This document shows positions 6,357 through 10,795 of a stretch of DNA of 10,795 nt, piece after piece. This DNA is from JBGQJN01 sp964423175 (lineage in GTDB: Bacteria > Patescibacteriota > Minisyncoccia > 2-02-FULL-40-12 > IGHO2-01-FULL-4-A). The stretch spans positions 1-10,795 of the forward strand of contig CAYRDM010000019.1 in assembly GCA_964423175.1 (NCBI GenBank), in the 5' to 3' direction. Below the pieces are notes generated by a model. The model ran no database searches. It was not told where the DNA came from and worked only from the letters and a program-made list of their open reading frames with translations. Position 1 is the stretch's first letter. Every line of letters begins with the position of its first letter. The translations under genes and the position numbers were made by a program.

Positions 6357-6842
6357 CTAATTAACTATAAGATTGCCCCTCATGCCAGCCTGTCTGTGTT
6401 CTCCGACTGAACAATAATACTCGAAGGTTCCTTTTTTATCCGCCACAAACTCAACTTCGGCTGTCTGGCCAGCTTGTATTCTTGGAGTTCTGGTATTGAA
6501 TTCATCAATGACCCAATCATGGAAACCATTTTCGTTTTTAAATGTTATTTTGACCTTGTCCCCTTGATTAACTTTTATTTCCGGGACCGAAAAAGAAAAA
6601 TTCTTACCCACGACAGTGAAACTCTTTACACCGGTCTCATTCCCGACTGCTGTTGGTGACGGTGTGGCAGAAACTTCCGGTGAAACTGTTACTTGGTTAT
6701 CTTGCGAACTATTGTTTCCATATTTTTTGACAAGCGCATAACCTCCCGCCAAAATTATAACCAAAACTATCACAACAACTGCTATCTTCTTGCCCTTACC
6801 ACTTTTATTTTGCATTATTTCTTCCATTTTTTTAGCGATCAA
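6357..6842 (-). CDS. Membrane-anchored cupredoxin (type I copper protein)
   Basis: A 161-residue protein: a short cytosolic Lys-rich start, one membrane helix (about 20-37), a Ser/Thr/Pro-rich linker (43-70), then a cupredoxin domain (72-161) outside the cell membrane. The copper ligands are all visible: His108 in GFHDW, and Cys144, His149 and Met154 in YYCSVGEHRQAGM. The C-x4-H-x4-M spacing is like that of auracyanin. It is expected to be a one-electron carrier. The start is read as TTG at 6842, because GGAGG (6854-6850) lies 7 nt before it. ATG codons at codons 6 and 10 are alternatives that keep the helix. An ATG nearer the GGAGG opens only a two-codon frame. The gene is 11 nt before the haem/flavin reductase and 54 nt after the DUF5666-like gene, the widest gap in the cluster, so it may also have its own promoter. 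Confidence 0.93.
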   Translation of the reverse strand: MIAKKMEEIMQNKSGKGKKIAVVVIVLVIILAGGYALVKKYGNNSSQDNQVTVSPEVSATPSPTAVGNETGVKSFTVVGKNFSFSVPEIKVNQGDKVKITFKNENGFHDWVIDEFNTRTPRIQAGQTAEVEFVADKKGTFEYYCSVGEHRQAGMRGNLIVN

Positions 6843-6849
6843 ATCATTT

Positions 6850-6854
6850 CCTCC
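6850..6854 (-). promoter_or_regulatory. Strong ribosome binding site deciding a TTG start
   Basis: GGAGG on the minus strand is the only full Shine-Dalgarno core in the eight-gene run. It lies 7 nt before TTG (6842-6840) and only 2 nt before an ATG (6847) that reads ATG-ATT-TGA, so the TTG is favoured as the cupredoxin start. Confidence 0.6.
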
Positions 6855-6896
6855 AATATGATTTCATCGCAGTTAAATTATATTTTTAAGTTTAAG

Positions 6897-7331
6897 CTAC
6901 TTCGTTGGAATAGGACTTGGCATCATTGGCCTTATCTGAAGTGATTGCGCGGTCAGACTGCCATCCTGATTAGCCTTGCCCATGACCGTCACACTTTTCC
7001 CTACAACAAGATCAGACGAGGTGCCGCTAACAAACTTGCCCACCTCGGTTGAATCAGAGAAAAAAACTATTTTTGATCCCCCATCTCTCATCTTAATAGT
7101 AATGCTTTTTTCGTCTTTGGCAATAATGTCCCCCGAGACAAAATCTCCCTGTCTGCCAACACCACCATTCCCGTTCCTAAAACCTCCTGAAATATTGGCT
7201 CCTCCAAATTGCTGAAGTCTGCCCTGCCTTTGAGCCATGGTTTTGCTTTGATCATATTTCATTCCTCCGTAAAAAGACGCCACTCCAACGATAACTCCGA
7301 CCACCAAAACTGACAAAATATTCTTATTCAT
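6897..7331 (-). CDS. Membrane-anchored DUF5666-like protein
   Basis: A 144-residue protein with an N-terminal uncleaved-looking signal/anchor helix (about 5-24). A Gly/Asn/Gln/Arg-rich flexible stretch follows (about 35-62), then a small beta domain (63-134) with the form GDIIAKDEKSITIKMRDG..KIVFFS..T...K...G...DLVVGKSVTVMGKAN.DGSLTAQSLQIRP. That pattern is what I know as DUF5666, a small OB-like beta domain of unknown function. The protein should sit outside the membrane. Its ATG overlaps the end of the permease gene by 8 nt (7324-7331), so it belongs to the same operon and is probably translationally coupled; there is no strong ribosome binding site. The location suggests an accessory or cargo role for the exporter, but the sequence does not prove this. 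The tail is Pro-rich. Confidence 0.85.
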   Translation of the reverse strand: MNKNILSVLVVGVIVGVASFYGGMKYDQSKTMAQRQGRLQQFGGANISGGFRNGNGGVGRQGDFVSGDIIAKDEKSITIKMRDGGSKIVFFSDSTEVGKFVSGTSSDLVVGKSVTVMGKANQDGSLTAQSLQIRPMMPSPIPTK

Positions 7332-8535
7332 ATCTTAAAGCTTCTATGGGGTTCAATCCTGCTGCTCTCCTCGCGGGATAGTAGCCGAATAAAATACCGA
7401 TAGCAGCCGAAACACTAAATGCTAATAGAATTGAAGAAAGCGAAACCCGTGTAGCTATGCCCGCAAACTTTGAAACAGTCAAAGCCACAAGCGAACCCAA
7501 AACAATTCCCAAAAATCCGCCAAGAAAAGTTAACATAACGGCCTCTGATAAAAATTGAAAGGTAATATCGCTAGCCTTCGCCCCGATTGCTTTTCTCAAA
7601 CCTATTTCTCTGGTTCTTTCGGTAACAGCAGTAAGCATCATATTCATTATTCCTATGCCCCCGACGAGAAGTGATATGCCGGCAATTGAGGCCAAGAAAA
7701 TCGTAAAAGTATCAGTGACTTGTGTCAGTGTGCCCAAAATATCTGCCTGTGAAATTATAGAAAAGTCAGGATCAGCTACATGATGCCTGGCCAGTAACAA
7801 GCTGCTGGCCTGTTCTTGAACAACAGACATTTGATTCTTATCGGCAACAGAAATAGAAATAGTCGATAAGAAATCGACACCGGCCAAAACTTTTTGCATC
7901 GTACTAAGTGGAACTATCACCATATCATCAGGATTAAAAAAACCGGAGCCTCCTTTAGATTTAGAAACACCGATAACTTTAAAATTAACTTTATTAATCC
8001 TGATTGTTTTTCCTATAGGATCCTGATCGCCAAAAAGATCTTGAGCTGACGTTGGACCCAATACGGCAACCCTGGATAAGCTCCTTTCGTTTGCATCACT
8101 CAAAAAAGAACCGTTATCAATCTCTATATTATGCACCGCTGCATAGAATGCCGTACTGCCGATAACGTTTGAATTGGTATTATTGCCAGCTTGCGAAACT
8201 ATTTGAAAACGCCTTTGTAATTCGGGTGATATAAAAGCCACTCCATCTATCTCTCCCAAGGCATCAGAATCAGAATTTTTGATACTTTGTGCCGAACCCC
8301 TTCCAGAAGATATTATTCCTCTGCCAGGCTGAACAACTCCAGGCATTACCGTAAGCAAATTGGAGCCTAAGCCCTGGATGCTAGACTGTATCGCACCACT
8401 CGCGCCTTGTCCGATAGAAACCATGGCAATAACCGAAGCTATCCCGATAACAATACCCAAAACCGTCAGACCTGAGCGTGCTTTATTTACTAACAGTGCC
8501 GCATGTGTTTCTTGAAATAAATCTGAAATAATCAT
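7324..8535 (-). CDS. MacB-type ABC transporter permease (FtsX family)
   Basis: A 403-residue permease of the MacB/LolC/FtsX type. A cytosolic N-terminal helix and the typical NKARSGLTVLGIVIGIASVIAM segment lead into the first membrane helix (about 20-42). A large extracytoplasmic MacB-type domain follows (about 45-275), then three more helices (about 278-300, 330-355, 365-390). The segment VTERTREIGLRKAIGA (about 304-319), between helices 2 and 3, is the expected coupling region to the ATPase. It would pair as a dimer with the ATPase encoded upstream, from which it is separated by 1 nt, and act with the membrane fusion protein. Family members export peptides, macrolides or lipoproteins by a mechanotransmission cycle; the substrate here is unknown. 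It has no visible ribosome binding site and probably depends on coupling. Confidence 0.95.
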   Translation of the reverse strand: MIISDLFQETHAALLVNKARSGLTVLGIVIGIASVIAMVSIGQGASGAIQSSIQGLGSNLLTVMPGVVQPGRGIISSGRGSAQSIKNSDSDALGEIDGVAFISPELQRRFQIVSQAGNNTNSNVIGSTAFYAAVHNIEIDNGSFLSDANERSLSRVAVLGPTSAQDLFGDQDPIGKTIRINKVNFKVIGVSKSKGGSGFFNPDDMVIVPLSTMQKVLAGVDFLSTISISVADKNQMSVVQEQASSLLLARHHVADPDFSIISQADILGTLTQVTDTFTIFLASIAGISLLVGGIGIMNMMLTAVTERTREIGLRKAIGAKASDITFQFLSEAVMLTFLGGFLGIVLGSLVALTVSKFAGIATRVSLSSILLAFSVSAAIGILFGYYPARRAAGLNPIEALRYE

Positions 8536-8536
8536 T

Positions 8537-9247
8537 TTATGAGATGTTATTAATTTGTCTTTTTTTATTGTTGCTCTGATCGCTAACTATGACCCCGTCA
8601 CGAATCGTAATAATCCGATCAGCATGCTCGGCAATAAAAAGCTCGTGTGTAATTAAAATTATTGTCCTATTTTGTTTTTTATTCAGATCCTGAAAAGTTT
8701 TAAGGACGACCTGCCCGGTTTTACTATCTAAGTTTCCTGTAGGTTCGTCAGCTAAAATCAAAGAAGGATTGTTAACCAATGCCCTAGCTATCGCCACCCT
8801 CTGCATTTGTCCGCCAGAAAGTTGATTTGAACGATGATAAAAATTCTTTTCTTCAAGCCCGGCGTTCTTCAATGATTCTCGGGCCCTTTCTTCGCGTTTT
8901 TCTTTTGGAACACCAGCATAAACAAGGGGGAGCATTACATTTCTAAGAACGGTCGCCCTTGGCAAAAGGTTAAAAGATTGAAAAACAAAACCTAATTTAT
9001 TTTTCCTTATACTTGCCAACTCATCGTCTGTCATTCCAGAAATATCCCTGCCATCAAGAATATATTTGCCTTCTGTCGGTGTATCTAAAGCACCTAAAAT
9101 ATGCATCAATGTAGATTTTCCTGAACCAGAAGGACCCATGATGGCGACAAATTCACCATCGCTAATCTTAAAAGAAGCATTTTTAAGAGCCGAGGTTTCA
9201 ATATCTTCACTTTTGTAAATTTTAGATATGTTTTTACACTCTATCAT
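8537..9247 (-). CDS. ABC transporter ATP-binding protein (MacB/LolD-type)
   Basis: A 236-residue nucleotide-binding subunit with every core motif: Walker A GPSGSGKST (38-46, Lys44), Q-loop Gln90 in VFQSFNLLP, ABC signature LSGGQ (143-147), Walker B LILADE (163-168, catalytic Glu168), D-loop NLDS and H-loop His201. The overall pattern (long ALKNASFKISDGEFVAIMGPSGSGKST start, LGFVFQSFNLLP) is that of the MacB/LolD/FtsE group. It powers the permease encoded 1 nt downstream. Here the ATPase is a separate protein, unlike proteobacterial MacB, where it is fused to the permease. It is separated from the membrane fusion protein gene by 15 nt. No Shine-Dalgarno sequence is visible before the ATG. Confidence 0.97.
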   Translation of the reverse strand: MIECKNISKIYKSEDIETSALKNASFKISDGEFVAIMGPSGSGKSTLMHILGALDTPTEGKYILDGRDISGMTDDELASIRKNKLGFVFQSFNLLPRATVLRNVMLPLVYAGVPKEKREERARESLKNAGLEEKNFYHRSNQLSGGQMQRVAIARALVNNPSLILADEPTGNLDSKTGQVVLKTFQDLNKKQNRTIILITHELFIAEHADRIITIRDGVIVSDQSNNKKRQINNIS

Positions 9248-9262
9248 TTTATATTTATGAAA

Positions 9263-10795
9263 TTAGCGACCGCCGGCGCCCTGAAATCTCACATTCCCGG
9301 TAGCGCCGCCTCTATTGCCACTACCCGGAACGGAAAAAAGACTTTTTTGAGCCGCCTGCGATGGACTTGGCAATGTGCTTATGGTTCTTACGACAACTAA
9401 ATCACCCTCCTTTATTCCTCCTCCGACTATTTCGCTAATTGAATCGTTAGTTAAGCCGATCTCTACGTTCTGTCTGTTCGGTGTAGAACCAAGTGGCACT
9501 CCAGCATTAGTTAAGGCACTTGCAAGCAACTTATTGGCAGCAGCTTGGTCTTGAGGGATCTCAACATAACTTATATTGCCAGAAGATTTCACAGCTGAGT
9601 TTGGAACCAACAAAGCATCTTGTTTTACTTCGGTAATAATCTGGGCCGAAACACTCATGCCCGGTTTTATTCTTTCATCCTGTGTATCCAATCCTATTTT
9701 TACGTCATAAGTCACAACTCCCTGGCTAACAGTTCCGATTGTGTCCAGCTCTACAACCTTACCGGATATTGAAAGGCCATCTATGGCGTCAAAAGTCATT
9801 ACTGCTTTTTGACCAACTTTAATTTTAGAAACATCAACTTCATTAAGAGAAATCTGTGCTACCTGTTGCTTGGTAATCATCGTTGCAACAGACGCTGCGC
9901 CAGAAACAGAGTCCCCTTTTTTTAAATCAATTTTTGCGACGATACCAGCAAAAGGTGCGCGGATATAATACTTGGATAAATTATCCAGAGCATCCTGCAA
10001 TGCAGCTTGTCTTTGCTCAACAGTATTTTCCTGACTAGAAATATCTAGGGGATTGTTCTGACTTGAATCATCAAGAGATCTCTGCGCATTTGCAAGGTTC
10101 TGAATTGCAGATTTTATAGAACTCTGGCTATTGGCCAAACTGGTGATGTGTCCATTGAGCTTACTTATATAGCTGGAGATATTAGTTTGATATTGAGAAA
10201 TTGCTGATGGTATCTGCCTGCCGGATTGATATTGATTGATACTAGAAACGATGGCATCTAAAATGTTCTGCTCATCTTTCACCGCCTGTGCGGCTGTCTT
10301 GGAATTTTCCAAAGTTTCATCTATCAAAGAGGATATTGTTTGTGGGTCAGAAAATCTGGTTGCTGATTTGTAGTGTTCCAAATTAAAATCATATTTATAA
10401 GTGATGTCGTGATAATCATTTATCGCCTGATTTAACATCACCACCATATTTTGCTTGTTATAACTATCGATCAAATCCTGGAATGCCCCAATATTATTCT
10501 GCCCAGACGAACCAACGGTTGCATCATAAAGCACAGCCCTAATTCCGTTCAGTATCGCAGGCAAATCTAAAAATGTATCGGAAACCGAATTAAAACCACT
10601 CTGATAATTTTGGTTGAGATCTTCCTTGGTATTTGCCACAGAATCCTGGAGTTTCGGCAAATCTGATTGCTGGGCTAATTTTAATTTAGCCAAACTTATC
10701 TGAGCATTTTCTAAATTTATCTGTGCATCTCTAACTGCCTTTTGAGCATCATGAACATCAAGCTGAGCAAGCAACGCACCCTGGCGAACCTCCTG
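9263..10795 (-). CDS. HlyD/MacA-like membrane fusion (adaptor) protein, N-terminus beyond window
   Basis: The frame stays open to the window edge, giving 510 visible residues. An in-frame TTG at 10774 is internal, because the preceding codons read QEVRQGA, the end of a lipoyl half-motif leading into LLAQLD. The order of parts is: first lipoyl half (visible residues 1-14); a very long helical/coiled region rich in Gln, Ser, Asn and Ala (about 15-275); the second lipoyl half RAPFAGIVAKIDLKKGDSVSG (about 279-299); a beta-barrel domain (about 305-388); a membrane-proximal domain (about 390-475); and a Gly/Arg-rich tail (about 485-510). It should be anchored in the membrane and bridge the MacB-type permease to the outside. 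The hairpin of about 260 residues is much longer than that of proteobacterial MacA. The signal peptide or anchor and the operon promoter must lie to the right. Confidence 0.93.
   Translation of the reverse strand, partial: QEVRQGALLAQLDVHDAQKAVRDAQINLENAQISLAKLKLAQQSDLPKLQDSVANTKEDLNQNYQSGFNSVSDTFLDLPAILNGIRAVLYDATVGSSGQNNIGAFQDLIDSYNKQNMVVMLNQAINDYHDITYKYDFNLEHYKSATRFSDPQTISSLIDETLENSKTAAQAVKDEQNILDAIVSSINQYQSGRQIPSAISQYQTNISSYISKLNGHITSLANSQSSIKSAIQNLANAQRSLDDSSQNNPLDISSQENTVEQRQAALQDALDNLSKYYIRAPFAGIVAKIDLKKGDSVSGAASVATMITKQQVAQISLNEVDVSKIKVGQKAVMTFDAIDGLSISGKVVELDTIGTVSQGVVTYDVKIGLDTQDERIKPGMSVSAQIITEVKQDALLVPNSAVKSSGNISYVEIPQDQAAANKLLASALTNAGVPLGSTPNRQNVEIGLTNDSISEIVGGGIKEGDLVVVRTISTLPSPSQAAQKSLFSVPGSGNRGGATGNVRFQGAGGR

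Noticed and set aside
6877..6882. TATAAT on the minus strand as a separate cupredoxin promoter
   Set aside because: The hexamer is perfect and well placed in the 54-nt gap, but there is no -35 or TG extension and the surrounding sequence is A/T-rich, so a chance match is likely.
1..10795. Recoded TGA (Gracilibacteria/Absconditabacteria code)
   Set aside because: msrA ends with TGA at a normal C-terminus, and none of the recognised genes contains an in-frame TGA.
1..10795. Mobile elements, CRISPR arrays, tRNA or rRNA genes, defence genes
   Set aside because: No transposase or integrase, no spaced repeats and no tRNA-like fold were seen. Almost all sequence is explained by the genes, terminators and promoters listed.

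Overview
The window is AT-rich and densely packed. It reads like a fragment of a Patescibacteria/CPR-type genome (Parcubacteria or Microgenomates-like). This placement is inferred from gene style: a membrane-anchored cupredoxin with a YYCSVGEHRQAGM site, a small DUF5666-like exported protein, a MacAB-like exporter, an RMD1/DUF155 protein, and several genes without a Shine-Dalgarno sequence. No rRNA or marker gene confirms it. TGA ends msrA and TAG/TAA end the others, so nothing suggests the TGA=Gly code of Gracilibacteria/Absconditabacteria.

Left part. A minus-strand gene cut by the window edge (1-798) encodes a signal-peptide protein with a beta-barrel-like strand pattern. It is divergent from a plus-strand RMD1/DUF155 membrane protein (950-1774). 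That gene converges on msrB (1785-2183, minus). The two genes end inside one perfect palindrome (1766-1793) that serves as a shared bidirectional terminator and encodes the last Lys-Lys-stop of both.

Centre. Divergent from msrB is an unrecognised 469-residue cytosolic protein (2415-3824, plus). It has a consensus sigma-70 promoter (TTGACA-18-TATAAT) and a leader of about 160 nt. The leader holds a possible leaderless 28-codon leader peptide and mutually exclusive antiterminator and terminator hairpins just before the ribosome binding site. This looks like transcription attenuation and is the most interesting signal in the window. A second bidirectional hairpin terminator follows at 3832-3858.

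Right part. Eight genes run on the minus strand from the right edge to 3860 with overlaps or very short gaps, apart from 54 nt before the cupredoxin gene. In transcription order they are: membrane fusion protein (N-terminus outside the window), ABC ATPase and MacB-type permease; a DUF5666-like anchored protein; a membrane-anchored blue-copper protein; an NAD(P)H/FAD/b-haem ferric-reductase-like enzyme; msrA; and an RBBP9/YdeN-type serine hydrolase. The first three form an exporter. The cupredoxin and haem/flavin reductase could carry electrons from cytosolic NAD(P)H to a copper protein outside the membrane. MsrA, and MsrB nearby, repair oxidised methionine, so this half has an export plus redox/oxidative-stress theme. 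The promoter of the run lies outside the window, but msrA (extended -10) and the cupredoxin (strong ribosome binding site) show signs of separate control.

I saw no tRNA, rRNA, CRISPR array, insertion sequence or attachment site.
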